In this document: positions 36,722-45,317 of the stretch, piece by piece | Layout: each line of letters begins with the position of its first letter | How positions within the stretch are numbered: position 1 is the stretch's first letter | DNA from: CAVTWH01 sp963794685 | Lineage (GTDB): Bacteria; Actinomycetota; Actinomycetes; Mycobacteriales; Micromonosporaceae | NCBI GenBank assembly: GCA_963794685.1 | Contig: CAWCFK010000007.1 | Location: forward strand, 186,001-250,000 | Length of the DNA stretch: 64,000 nucleotides | Direction of reading: 5' to 3' | The notes under the pieces: model-generated | What the model saw: only the letters and a program-made list of their open reading frames with translations | Told to the model about the DNA's origin: nothing | The model's database searches: none | Position numbers and translations under genes: made by a program

Positions 36722-38004
36722 CGCACCGCACCGCCCCGTCCGTCGTGGCCGCGCAGCTGCTCCACCCGGTGGGCGACCTGGATCAGCAGGTCCTCGTGGT
36801 GTGCCCGGGCAACGATCTGGATGCCGAGCGGGGAGCCGTTTGTGGCGTGGCCGACGGGCAGGGCGATGACCGGGAGACCGGCGAAGCTGGCCCCGATGGT
36901 GAAGCCCGGGTCGCCGCTCGGGACGGTGGAGGTCCGGTTGGGATCCGGCGGCGGGTCGGCGAGGTCGGCATCCAGCGGCAGCACCACCACGTCGACGTCG
37001 TCGTCGAAGCCGACCCTTCGTTGCAGCGCGCGCACCGCGGCGAGCCTGCCGTCGGCCACTGCCGAACCGAGGTCGAGCACGGCCCGGGTCGCCGGGTCGT
37101 ACTCGCTGGTGTCCCGCCCCCGGTGCACCTCGAACGCCTCGCGCAGCAACAGGTCCCAGGCATCCGCGCGGGCGTGCCACCAGGACGGCGACACCGTACG
37201 GAACTGGCAGCCGTCCGCCGCCAGGGCCTCCGTGCAGGCGTCGAACGCGGCGCGGACCTCGGGATGGACGGCGACGTCGTCGAGGTCCGCGATGACCCCC
37301 ACCCGCAGTCTGTCTCTCGACGTCCGGCGACCGGTCAGCGTGGACAGGCCGTGGCGCAGCCAGAGATGGCGCAGATCGTCCACGGTCCGGGTGACCAGTC
37401 CGATGCTCTCCATGCTGGGCGCCACCGGAAGCAGGCCGTCCAACCATTCGGTGGCGTGCGTCAGGCGCAGGCCAACCACCCCGCAGTAGACCGCCGGCCA
37501 GCGGATCGAACCGCCCGAGTCGGTGCCGACGCCGAGGTCGCAGAAGCCGGCGGCCACGGCAGCGCCGGCGCCACTGCTCGATCCGCCCGAGCTGACCTGT
37601 GGATAGTTCGGGTTGCGGCTCGGCATCCTGGTTCCGATGCTCACCTCCGTCGTGGCGGTCTTGCCGATGGTGACGAAGTTGAGCCGGGCAAGGTGCGCCA
37701 CGATCCGCGCGGACCGGCGCGGGTAGTGCCGGTAGCCGGCGCCCACGCCCAGCCGGGTCGGGCAGCCCGCGACGTCGATGGTGTCCTTGTACGTCACGGT
37801 GGGAACCGCGGGCACCCGCTGATCCTCCAGCCGCCACGGGTGCCAGTCGGCGAACGCGCGGACCTGCGGGTCCCGGCTGCTGATCAGGTCGATCAGGTCC
37901 GACCGCCAGCGCGCCGCGTCGATCGCACCGCGGGCCAGCAACTCGTCACGCGCGCGTAGCGGCAGGCGGAAGTCGGGCGGAGCCGAGACGGTCGTCGACG
38001 TCAT
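36718..38004 (-). CDS. Amidase-signature family hydrolase (cluster)
   Basis: A 428-residue AS-family enzyme with the Ser-cisSer-Lys triad context: Lys in 'TYKDTIDVAG', 'SSGGSSSGAGAAVAAG' (first Ser region), and 'GTDSGGSIRWPA' (nucleophile). Members hydrolyse or transfer amide groups, and in natural-product clusters they can release protected intermediates or form amides. It is co-translated with the lyase (GTGA overlap downstream) and with the upstream ligase (ATGA). The substrate may be a peptide or the acyl-amide made by the cluster. Confidence 0.85.
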   Translation of the reverse strand: MTSTTVSAPPDFRLPLRARDELLARGAIDAARWRSDLIDLISSRDPQVRAFADWHPWRLEDQRVPAVPTVTYKDTIDVAGCPTRLGVGAGYRHYPRRSARIVAHLARLNFVTIGKTATTEVSIGTRMPSRNPNYPQVSSGGSSSGAGAAVAAGFCDLGVGTDSGGSIRWPAVYCGVVGLRLTHATEWLDGLLPVAPSMESIGLVTRTVDDLRHLWLRHGLSTLTGRRTSRDRLRVGVIADLDDVAVHPEVRAAFDACTEALAADGCQFRTVSPSWWHARADAWDLLLREAFEVHRGRDTSEYDPATRAVLDLGSAVADGRLAAVRALQRRVGFDDDVDVVVLPLDADLADPPPDPNRTSTVPSGDPGFTIGASFAGLPVIALPVGHATNGSPLGIQIVARAHHEDLLIQVAHRVEQLRGHDGRGGAVR

Positions 38005-39206
38005 CGCGACCGGACCGTGATGAAGGTCGGCGTCTTGCCGGTACGTGGCAGCCGCTCCAACTGCTCCACGATCACCACCCGGAAGCGCTCCGGCATCGAG
38101 GAAACCACGTACCCGAGTTCGAGGTGCCTGGTCAGCACCTGCCGGCGGACCCGGTCCGCGATCGACACCGCCGCCAGCCCGGACGGCCGGATCCGCAGCT
38201 CCAGCGACTCGTCACCGGTACCGGCCTGCCGTAGCACCAGTTGGGCGGCGGCGACCTCGGGCAGCTCCCGGGCGAGCCCGACGATCTCCTCAGGCGACAC
38301 CAGTTGGTTCAGGAACTTGAAGTACGAGTCGGTACGGCCACCCACCCGTACCGCCGGCTGCGGGCGTCCGCACCCGCAGACCGTTGGCGTGCCCCGATCG
38401 CCGACGGCGTACCGGACCAGGGGGTTGACGCACCGCGGATGGGTGTTGGTGACGACAATCGCCCCGTCGACGCACTCGACATGCTGATACGGCAGGACAT
38501 GGAAGGTGTCGTCCGGGCAGTCCGGCGTGTTCCAGCCGATCACCCACGTCTCGGTCGAACCGTAGTTGCCCCACACCTGCACGCCGGGCAGGTGCTTGCG
38601 CACCAACTCGGCCGTCTCGGCGTCGTAGCTCTCACCCACCCACATCAGCTTGCGCAACCCGGACAGACCGCGCCCGAGCTCGGCACACCGGCCGACCACC
38701 TGCCGGATCGTTGACGGGGTGGCGGCGATGCAGGTCATCCCCTGCTTTTCGAAGAAGCCGAACCACTCGTCGATCTCCTCGTCGGCCAGCGGTCCGAACG
38801 GGATCACCGCCGCACCGGCCGCCAGCGCGAACGCGTTGTAGAAGTAGTGCGCGGACCAGAGCCGTCCGGGTGTGTAGAGGTTCACCACGACGTCGTCGGG
38901 CGTCAGCGGATTCCACTGCGCGAGGATGTCCGCCACGAACATGCTGTCGGGCAGCAGGCTGAGCTTGGGCGCCGACATGGTGCCGCCGCTGGCGAAGGTG
39001 TACGCGCCCGCCCGGACGCCCGCGTCGCCCGCGGTCAGCTCGCCGAGGGCGACGGCGAACTCCTCCTTGTCGAGGATCGGCAGGTCGCTCAGCTCGCCGG
39101 TACCGTCGGCCAGCCAGGCCGCGTACTTCGCGCGTAGCGACGGGACGACCGCGAAACGCTCGACGACGTCACGGAACGCCTGTCGTGGCAGGACATCAGT
39201 GCTCAT
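38001..39206 (-). CDS. PaaK-like adenylate-forming enzyme (cluster)
   Basis: A 401-residue ligase of the phenylacetate-CoA-ligase type: P-loop-like 'TFASGGTMSAPK', 'GNYGSTETWVIGW' (aromatic and catalytic Glu), 'VRYAVGDRG' and 'GRTDSYFKFLNQLVSPEEI' (hinge). It should adenylate an acid, plausibly an aryl or arylacrylic acid, and pass it to a thiol or amine. A CGCG-type cysteine motif ('TVCGCG') lies before the hinge, as in some PaaK relatives. ATG 39206 overlaps the neighbouring ligase stop (ATGA). Confidence 0.82.
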   Translation of the reverse strand: MSTDVLPRQAFRDVVERFAVVPSLRAKYAAWLADGTGELSDLPILDKEEFAVALGELTAGDAGVRAGAYTFASGGTMSAPKLSLLPDSMFVADILAQWNPLTPDDVVVNLYTPGRLWSAHYFYNAFALAAGAAVIPFGPLADEEIDEWFGFFEKQGMTCIAATPSTIRQVVGRCAELGRGLSGLRKLMWVGESYDAETAELVRKHLPGVQVWGNYGSTETWVIGWNTPDCPDDTFHVLPYQHVECVDGAIVVTNTHPRCVNPLVRYAVGDRGTPTVCGCGRPQPAVRVGGRTDSYFKFLNQLVSPEEIVGLARELPEVAAAQLVLRQAGTGDESLELRIRPSGLAAVSIADRVRRQVLTRHLELGYVVSSMPERFRVVIVEQLERLPRTGKTPTFITVRSR

Positions 39207-40153
39207 GTTCCCGGGCCCTTCTCGGAGACTTCCGCTGACCGCACCACTCTTCGTGGCATTTCCCAGTGCGCCAGCAGCCGCTGGCAGGCATCGACAGCTA
39301 CCTGTGGCTCGCCGGCGTCGACGACCACGTCGTACCACTCGCCGCGCACGTTGTCGGCGACCGGCCGGCAGCTCAACTCGGTGCCCTGCACCGCGTCGCG
39401 CAGGCGTAGCTCAACCCATTCGAGGTTCACCCGGACGCCGTTCACCTTCACCAGGCGGCTGTCCCGGCCGAGCAGCCGGTACCGGCGTGCCCCGGTCACC
39501 TCGACCCGGTCGCTGAGCACCATCTGCTGCGGCTTCGCGGCGTACGAGCGCCAGCCGAGGCGAGGGCTGTGCACGCGGGGCATGCACTCGCTGCCGACCA
39601 CGACGTCGTCACCGAACCGGACGTCCGCCGCGAGCGCCCACTCGTCGCCGTCGCCGTACGACCGGGTGCCGATCATTCCGGTCTCCGTCGAGCCGTGTAC
39701 CTCCGTCAACGACAGCCCCGGCTGCGCCTGCACGACGGCGCCCGCCGTCGGTGGCAGCAGCGCGCTGCTGTGTACCGCGGTGATCCGGTCGAACCGGGCG
39801 AGCGCGCGATCCGACCGGCCGAGATGCCACCACGAGGCGGGAATCGTGACCAGCAGCGGGTGATCGGCCGAACTGGGCAACGGCGCGGCCAGGTCGACCT
39901 GGTGGACCGGGAGGTCGAGCAGGGCGGGGATCACCGACCCGAACAGGAACCCGTACAGGTGCTCGCGCGGCGCGTAGGTGATCACCTGGTCGACGTCACG
40001 GAGCCCGAGCATGTCGATCAGCAGACCGGCCTCGGTGAGCACCTGCCGTCGGCTGCGCCACCAGGTCACCGGCCGCCCGGTAGTCCCCGAGGTGACGAAC
40101 GGGATGTTGCCGGGCAGCGAGGTGCTGACGAAACGATCGAGGACCGTCCTCAT
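39203..40153 (-). CDS. Compact AMP-binding acyl ligase (cluster)
   Basis: A 316-residue, unusually short adenylation enzyme: 'PFVTSGTTGRPVTW' (P-loop) begins at residue 18, so the usual first 150 residues are absent. 'EVHGSTETGMIGT' and 'LLGRDSRLVKVNGVRVNLEW' (hinge and C-terminal domain start) follow. The C-terminus lacks the usual PxxxxGK lysine stretch and ends 'VSEKGPGT'. It may load the ACP encoded directly upstream (ATGA overlap) or act as a partial domain with one of the two PaaK-like enzymes. Confidence 0.8.
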   Translation of the reverse strand: MRTVLDRFVSTSLPGNIPFVTSGTTGRPVTWWRSRRQVLTEAGLLIDMLGLRDVDQVITYAPREHLYGFLFGSVIPALLDLPVHQVDLAAPLPSSADHPLLVTIPASWWHLGRSDRALARFDRITAVHSSALLPPTAGAVVQAQPGLSLTEVHGSTETGMIGTRSYGDGDEWALAADVRFGDDVVVGSECMPRVHSPRLGWRSYAAKPQQMVLSDRVEVTGARRYRLLGRDSRLVKVNGVRVNLEWVELRLRDAVQGTELSCRPVADNVRGEWYDVVVDAGEPQVAVDACQRLLAHWEMPRRVVRSAEVSEKGPGT

Positions 40154-40449
40154 CGTCCGGCGGCGTTCCACGACAGCGACGCCAGCGCCTGGCTGTCGGC
40201 GCGCTTGGCTGCGACCAGTTCGGCTATCGCGGTGATGCTGGCAAAGGTCCGCCGCAGATCGTCCTCGACAAGGTCGATCGAGACGCCGAAGCGTTGCTCG
40301 ACCGCGCCGACCGCGTCGATTACCGCGAGACTGTCGAACGCGGGATGCGCCTCACTCAGGACGACGTCGTCGTCGGCGGGGTCGAGCGTTGTCGCGATGC
40401 ACTCCGAGATCAGTGCGCGAACCGCGGCGTGCAGGTCAACGTCGGTCAT
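40150..40449 (-). CDS. Acyl carrier protein (cluster)
   Basis: A 99-residue carrier protein. Ser40 in 'HPAFDSLAVIDAVGAVEQRF' is the expected phosphopantetheine site (DSL), followed by the helix-3 region 'DDLRRTFASITAIAELV'. Being free-standing next to three adenylate-forming enzymes suggests it carries the activated aryl or aminoacyl unit. ATG 40449 follows GGAGGG, and the gene overlaps the tautomerase-like gene upstream by 14 bases and the ligase downstream by 4. Confidence 0.88.
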   Translation of the reverse strand: MTDVDLHAAVRALISECIATTLDPADDDVVLSEAHPAFDSLAVIDAVGAVEQRFGVSIDLVEDDLRRTFASITAIAELVAAKRADSQALASLSWNAAGR

Positions 40450-40804
40450 CGGGCCCTCCTTGCTCCAGTGCCTGTGTGCCGGTCCAGTGCTGAGCGCGGT
40501 CGATCTGGTCGAAGCGGATGAACACCCGCTCCGGCGGGATCTCCGGTTGCAACGTGGTGGTGATGCAGGCGGCGAGTTCGACCCGGAACCGCGGGCCACG
40601 CTCGCGAGCCACGACGCAGTGCGCGAAGGCGAACCGGTCGTCGAGCGGGAACGGCCCGCTGTAGGCGTGGTCGAGGACCGCGAACTTGGTCATCACGTGG
40701 TTGATGTCCACGCCGCGCGCCGTGAGCCAGAAGCTCAGCTCTTTGGCCACCCGTCGATGGAAGCGGACATCGGCTATCGGCAGCTCAAAGGTGAAGGTGG
40801 GCAT
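40436..40804 (-). CDS. MIF/tautomerase-superfamily protein (cluster)
   Basis: A 122-residue protein starting Met-Pro ('MPTFTFELPI'), so that after Met removal an N-terminal proline is exposed, the catalytic base of tautomerases. The second part 'PPERVFIRFDQIDRAQHWTG' matches the 'DRVYINYYD...GWN' end of the MIF fold. Expected chemistry is enol-keto tautomerisation or addition to an activated double bond. In a cluster with a lyase that makes an arylacrylate this could act on a phenylpyruvate-type or coumaroyl intermediate. Family assignment is by motif only. Confidence 0.65.
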   Translation of the reverse strand: MPTFTFELPIADVRFHRRVAKELSFWLTARGVDINHVMTKFAVLDHAYSGPFPLDDRFAFAHCVVARERGPRFRVELAACITTTLQPEIPPERVFIRFDQIDRAQHWTGTQALEQGGPDDRR

Positions 40805-40813
40805 CCGCTCTCC

Positions 40814-42472
40814 TCACAGGTTCAGCCGGGGTAGGGGGGCGGCGGCGGACAGCGCCGTGCCCAGGCAGTACGCCAGCGGACCGCCGTCGCGGCGGAGGAG
40901 CGGGCTCCACGCGTACCCGCCGTCCGGCGTGCGGATCCGCTCCAGGAACCGGTCGAGTCCCGGGGTGGGCAGGCCGAACTGCTGCCGGGTCAACGCCACC
41001 TGATACGTGGAGACCAGATCCGGTATGCCTCGCGGGACTGCCGCGAACCCGCCGATCGCGCTGGCAAAGCGATCCAGCGCCGGTACCAGGCCGGCGGCCT
41101 GCTCGGACCGGCCGAGCAGCCGCAATGACCGCAGGCCCTGAGCTGTCGCGCTGGCCGTGACGGCGCCGGCCGGCGTGGTGCGGAACGCGTCACCCTGGCG
41201 GCACGCGGCGACGAACTGCCGGGCGGCCGGCACATTGATCATTGCGGTCGCCGCCGGGCCGAGCAGTTCGGCGGTCTCCACCGCGCAGGCCGTCGCGACC
41301 AGGTCCGATGCCCGGCCGTGCCAGAGTCCGAAGCCGCCGTCGCTGTTCTGGATGAGCCGCAGCCAGCCGCCGATCCGATCGGCGTCGAGCGGTTGGCCGC
41401 CGACCGCGGCGAGCGCGCTGAGGGCCCACAGCGTGCACCGCAGCTCAGCTCCGCGACCGGGCATGTACATGACGCCGCCCTCGTACGGCATGTGCGCGGC
41501 GCGCAGCCAGTCGGCGGACGACAACTTCCCGGCGATGAGGGCGGCGCTGGTGGCGAGGCTGTCGGCCGCCTCGGCCGGGGCCCGGTAGGTGAAGCCGCCG
41601 GCGGGGAGTTGGCAGCCGCGGATGAACTCCGCGGTCTCGTCGTCGACCTTCACGCCGAGCGTGTGCAACGCGCCGACCGCACTGAAGCAGGCCCAGACGT
41701 CGGGCTGGTCGTAGTCCGCCCAGCGGACAAAGGCGCCGCCGTCGACCCGCCGCGCCATGATCCACTCGATGCACCGCTCGACGCGCCGCGGCCGTGCGTC
41801 GAGCGCGTCGAGCGCCCGGACCGCCCGGAAGGTCGCCCACAGACACGCCTGCGGTGACTCGTCGGAGAACCGGAACCCGCCCTCGTCCGCCTGCCGGTCC
41901 TGAATCCACTGCACGAGCAGTGTCGCGTCCCACGGAGGGGGCTGAGCGCCGAACGCCATCCGCCACGCCACCGCGGCGTAGTAGCAGGCGCGTACGTCGG
42001 ACTCCGTGCCGTCCGGGTACCAGCCCAGGCCGCCGTCCGCCCGTTGCAGGCCGGCGAGCCAGTGCCGCAGCGAAGCACGGTCGGGGATCTCCGCGTCGAG
42101 GATCTCGGTGTAGCTGCGGCAGGCGTAGTAGGTTGCCCACACGTCGGGGTGCTGGCCCGGTGTCATGGCGAAGCCGCCGTCGCGGGTGGTTTCCAACCAG
42201 GCCCGCAGGTCACCGAGTCTGGTCGGGGCCAGGCCCATGTCAGCCAGTGCCTGGGTGCAGTAGTAGGTAGCCCACACGTCCGACGGCAACCCCCGCTGCC
42301 AGGCGTAGCCGCCGTCCGGGTTCTGGCAGGCGCGGAGCTGGTCGGCGGCTGCCGACTGCCCGGACCAGTCGGCGCCGAGCCAGGTCAGGGTACGGATCGC
42401 GGCGTACGTGCACCACAGGTCCGCCGGCCCCTGCCGGCACCCGCCGTCCACCGTGTACAGGAAAGGAGTCAT
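40814..42472 (-). CDS. Alpha/alpha-toroid repeat protein (prenyltransferase/squalene-cyclase-like, cluster)
   Basis: 552 residues made of about ten repeats of 45-55 residues, each with a helix like 'DVWATYYACRSY' and a turn like 'DGGY/F' ('NPDGGYAW', 'TRDGGFAM', 'RADGGLGW', 'ADEGGFRF', 'RVDGGAFV', 'NSDGGFGLW', 'TPDGGYAW'). This is the toroid of squalene/hopene cyclases and protein prenyltransferase beta subunits. No DxDD (cyclase acid) is seen, and a clear zinc triad is not obvious. It might bind the peptide, act as a non-canonical cyclase, or scaffold the enzymes. The ATG overlaps the upstream stop by one base (TGATG). Confidence 0.8.
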   Translation of the reverse strand: MTPFLYTVDGGCRQGPADLWCTYAAIRTLTWLGADWSGQSAAADQLRACQNPDGGYAWQRGLPSDVWATYYCTQALADMGLAPTRLGDLRAWLETTRDGGFAMTPGQHPDVWATYYACRSYTEILDAEIPDRASLRHWLAGLQRADGGLGWYPDGTESDVRACYYAAVAWRMAFGAQPPPWDATLLVQWIQDRQADEGGFRFSDESPQACLWATFRAVRALDALDARPRRVERCIEWIMARRVDGGAFVRWADYDQPDVWACFSAVGALHTLGVKVDDETAEFIRGCQLPAGGFTYRAPAEAADSLATSAALIAGKLSSADWLRAAHMPYEGGVMYMPGRGAELRCTLWALSALAAVGGQPLDADRIGGWLRLIQNSDGGFGLWHGRASDLVATACAVETAELLGPAATAMINVPAARQFVAACRQGDAFRTTPAGAVTASATAQGLRSLRLLGRSEQAAGLVPALDRFASAIGGFAAVPRGIPDLVSTYQVALTRQQFGLPTPGLDRFLERIRTPDGGYAWSPLLRRDGGPLAYCLGTALSAAAPLPRLNL

Positions 42473-43785
42473 CAGTCCACCCACTGGACGTTGGTGCGCT
42501 TCCAGTTCTTCCGACTGCCACCGGCCTTCGTCACGGCGGGCAACTGCCGGACCGAAACGACCTGCTGCCAGCGCACGTCGACCGCCGCGAATCGGCGGCG
42601 CACTTCCGCGCAGAGGTCGTCGACGTCGCCGGTGAAGTCGACATCCTGCTCGATCACCAGTCGCGCCTGGGCGCCGTCGGGCCTGCGCAGCTGGACGACG
42701 TACCCGGTGGTGCCGTCGACCTCGTAGAGGATGGACTCGATCTGCTGCACCGAGACGGTCGTCCCGGCGATGGTGACGTTCTCCGACTGTCTGCCGTGGA
42801 CGGTGAGGGTCGGCAGCCGCAACTCGCAGCGGCAGTCGTCCGCGACGCTCACGATGTCGCCGGTACCGAACCGGACGAGCGGACGCGCGTAGTTGTTGAG
42901 CGTGGTGGTGACCAGCTCGCCGGAGTGTCCCGGTTCGGCCGGCTCGACATCCGTCCCGCTGCGAACCTCCAGGAGGTGGCCGGCCAACAGCAGATGCATC
43001 CGATCGTGCTCGCAACCGGCGGCGATGGTGCCGGTCTCGGTGCTGCCGTAGGAGACGTCGATCGCGGTCGCGTTCCAGGACAGCCCCAGGCGTCGCCGCA
43101 GTGCGGCCGTGCTGACCTCACCGAGCAGCATCAAAGTGCGGACGCTGCTCGCGACCTCGGCCAGCGATCCGCGTTGCTTCAGCAGCCGGGTCCACTGCGA
43201 CAACACGCCGGGCGCGACAAAGACATGATCCGGGCGGTACCGGGTGAACAGGTCCGCCAACCGGTCCCAGTCACAGATGCCCTGCGCGAACGGGTAGCAC
43301 CGCAGCAGCGCGCAGCCGAGATTCTCGGCGACGGCGGCCACCAGGTCACCCACCGGCGCGACATCGGACGGGACCAGGGAGGCGACCCGGTCGCCCGGTC
43401 GCAGGGTCCGTCCCCAGACCGCGGAGACCGACACCGCGTTCCAGATCATGTCCTCGGCCAGGCGTGGCGTGGCGGTGGGCAGCCCGGTCGATCCGGAGGA
43501 CTCGTAGTACTTGGCGTAGGAGGTCACCGACTCGCGCAGGAACGCGAAGGGTTCGGCTTTGACCGTGTCCTTCGCGGTCACCGGCGCACCGGCGAGGTCA
43601 CGGTCGCGAATGGCCGCCATGTCCCGGTAGTACGGGACGTCGCCGAGGCGGTCCCAGAGCTTGTCGAGCTTGTCGCGTTGGCGCTCGCGTACCACAGCCG
43701 GGTCGAAGTGACTGCTGACGAGTTCGTCGCGCTCACGTTCCGCGGCGTCGAGTGCCTTGACGGCATCGGAGGTCAGGACGATCAC
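42472..43785 (-). CDS. PaaK-type phenylacetate-CoA ligase-like enzyme (cluster)
   Basis: A 437-residue adenylate-forming enzyme: 'DVPYYRDM' (typical PaaK start), P-loop 'YYESSGSTGLPTATPR', 'IDVSYGSTETGTIAAGC' with Cys near the site, 'PLVRFGTGDIV', hinge 'VHGRQSENVTIAGTTVSVQQ', and a complete C-terminal domain ending in 'VTKAGGSRKNWKRT', where the catalytic lysine would lie. Likely activates an aromatic acid as adenylate/thioester. ATG 43785 overlaps the aminotransferase stop (ATGA). Confidence 0.86.
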   Translation of the reverse strand: MIVLTSDAVKALDAAERERDELVSSHFDPAVVRERQRDKLDKLWDRLGDVPYYRDMAAIRDRDLAGAPVTAKDTVKAEPFAFLRESVTSYAKYYESSGSTGLPTATPRLAEDMIWNAVSVSAVWGRTLRPGDRVASLVPSDVAPVGDLVAAVAENLGCALLRCYPFAQGICDWDRLADLFTRYRPDHVFVAPGVLSQWTRLLKQRGSLAEVASSVRTLMLLGEVSTAALRRRLGLSWNATAIDVSYGSTETGTIAAGCEHDRMHLLLAGHLLEVRSGTDVEPAEPGHSGELVTTTLNNYARPLVRFGTGDIVSVADDCRCELRLPTLTVHGRQSENVTIAGTTVSVQQIESILYEVDGTTGYVVQLRRPDGAQARLVIEQDVDFTGDVDDLCAEVRRRFAAVDVRWQQVVSVRQLPAVTKAGGSRKNWKRTNVQWVD

Positions 43786-45140
43786 AGCGCCTCCCCGGCG
43801 GCTTCACGCTGCGCGTCCAGCGCCGCGTCGAGCACCCGTACTGCTTCGTCGACCATCTCGGCCGTGACGGTCAGCGGCGGCAGCAGCCGCAGGACACCGT
43901 CGCCGCGGCCACCCACCTCAAGGATCAGGCCGCCTTCCAGGCAGCGGCGCTGGATCGCGCGGGCGAGGTCGCCGTGGGGTCGGCCGGTCACCGGGTCGCC
44001 GACCTCGATTCCCCACATCAGCCCGACTCCGCGTACGTCGAGTACCTCGGGGTGTGCTCTGAGCTTGTCCAGCCCGGTCTCCAGCTGCCGACCGCGCTCC
44101 ACCACGTTCTCCAGCACCCGATCGCGCTGGACGACCTTGATGGTCTCGACGCCGGCGGCGAACGCCAGCTGGTTGCCCCGGAAGGTCCCCGAGTGCGCCC
44201 CCGGGCTCCAGGCGTCGAGCCGCTGGTCGTAGATGAGCAGAGCGACCGGCATGCCGATGCCGCTGAGCGCCTTGGACGCGACGATGACGTCGGGTTCGAT
44301 GCCGTACTGCTCGAACGCGAACCAGGTGCCGGTCCGTCCGCAGCCGCTCTGCACCTCGTCGACGACCAGCGGGATGTCCAGCTCACGGGTCAGCGACCGG
44401 ACCCGCTTGACGAAGTCCACGGTTGCCGGGATGACGCCGCCCTCGCCCTGGACAAGCTCGAGCACCACCGCGGCCGGTCGCCGTACCCCACCGTGGGTGT
44501 CGAGCATCGAGTTCTCCAGGACGGCGACGCAGTTCGTCTCGCACCCGTCGGGCTGCAGTCCGACCGGACAGCGGAAGCAGTACGAGTACGGATAGAAGTG
44601 GACACCGGGCATCGGGTTGCCGATCTGCTGCTTCTGCCCGACCCAGCCGGTCATCGACAGCGTCGCGGTGGTGCTGCCGTGGAAGGCGCCCTGGAAGACG
44701 ATGATGTCGTCCCGGCCGGTGGCCGTCTTGCACAGCTTGACGGCCGCCTCGACGGCGTTCGCTCCGGTGGGGCCGCAGAACTGGATCCGCATCCGGTCGC
44801 GCATCGCCGTCGGCAGCATGCTCAGCTGCCGCGTCACGAACTCGTCCTTGATCGGTGTCGGAAAGTCGAGCCCGTGGATGAACACATCCAGTTGGTCCTT
44901 GACGGCCTGCACGACCTCCGGATGACCGTGCCCGAGCGAGACCACTCCCGCGCCGGAGAGGAAATCCAGGTACCGGTTGCCGTCGACGTCCTCGACGTAG
45001 CAGCCTTCCGCGCGGGCGATCCCGATCGGCAGCCGGCGCGGATAGCTGCGGGCGTTGGACTCGCGGGCGGCCTGCCGGTCGAGCAGTTCCTGGCTCAACG
45101 GGCCGACGGTGTTCGTTGTCTGGCTCAAGTCATCATCCAT
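43782..45140 (-). CDS. Diaminobutyrate-type class III aminotransferase (cluster)
   Basis: A 452-residue PLP enzyme closely like diaminobutyrate:2-oxoglutarate aminotransferases (PvdH/RhbA/EctB group): 'YLDFLSGAGVVSLGHGHPE', 'FCGPTGANAVEAAVKL', 'FQGAFHGSTTATLSMTG', 'YPYSYCFRCPVGL', 'ELVQGEGGV', 'VVDEVQSGCGRTG', and PLP lysine in 'VIVASKALSGIGMP'. It should convert aspartate semialdehyde with an amino donor into 2,4-diaminobutyrate, or a related aldehyde into an amine. This could supply an amine for the ATP-grasp ligases. A 177-base gap separates it from the YcaO stop. Confidence 0.87.
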   Translation of the reverse strand: MDDDLSQTTNTVGPLSQELLDRQAARESNARSYPRRLPIGIARAEGCYVEDVDGNRYLDFLSGAGVVSLGHGHPEVVQAVKDQLDVFIHGLDFPTPIKDEFVTRQLSMLPTAMRDRMRIQFCGPTGANAVEAAVKLCKTATGRDDIIVFQGAFHGSTTATLSMTGWVGQKQQIGNPMPGVHFYPYSYCFRCPVGLQPDGCETNCVAVLENSMLDTHGGVRRPAAVVLELVQGEGGVIPATVDFVKRVRSLTRELDIPLVVDEVQSGCGRTGTWFAFEQYGIEPDVIVASKALSGIGMPVALLIYDQRLDAWSPGAHSGTFRGNQLAFAAGVETIKVVQRDRVLENVVERGRQLETGLDKLRAHPEVLDVRGVGLMWGIEVGDPVTGRPHGDLARAIQRRCLEGGLILEVGGRGDGVLRLLPPLTVTAEMVDEAVRVLDAALDAQREAAGEAL

Positions 45141-45317
45141 TCGCCTGGGCGGCCTCGGTGATGGAGCACGGCACAACTGCGCCGTTCGCGTCTGCCGAGA
45201 CGCGCGCGGAGCACGCACCTCGATCTGCACCCGTTATTCCTATCGACGACGTCTGTCGGCTCGCTGTCGCCGCCCTGACGCCCGGCCGACATGTGCCGCA
45301 CTGAGCCGGCGAAACCC

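Noticed and set aside
40814..42472. LanC-type lanthionine cyclase
   Set aside because: The fold class is related, but the Cys-His zinc motif of LanC is not visible and there is no dehydratase gene in the cluster.
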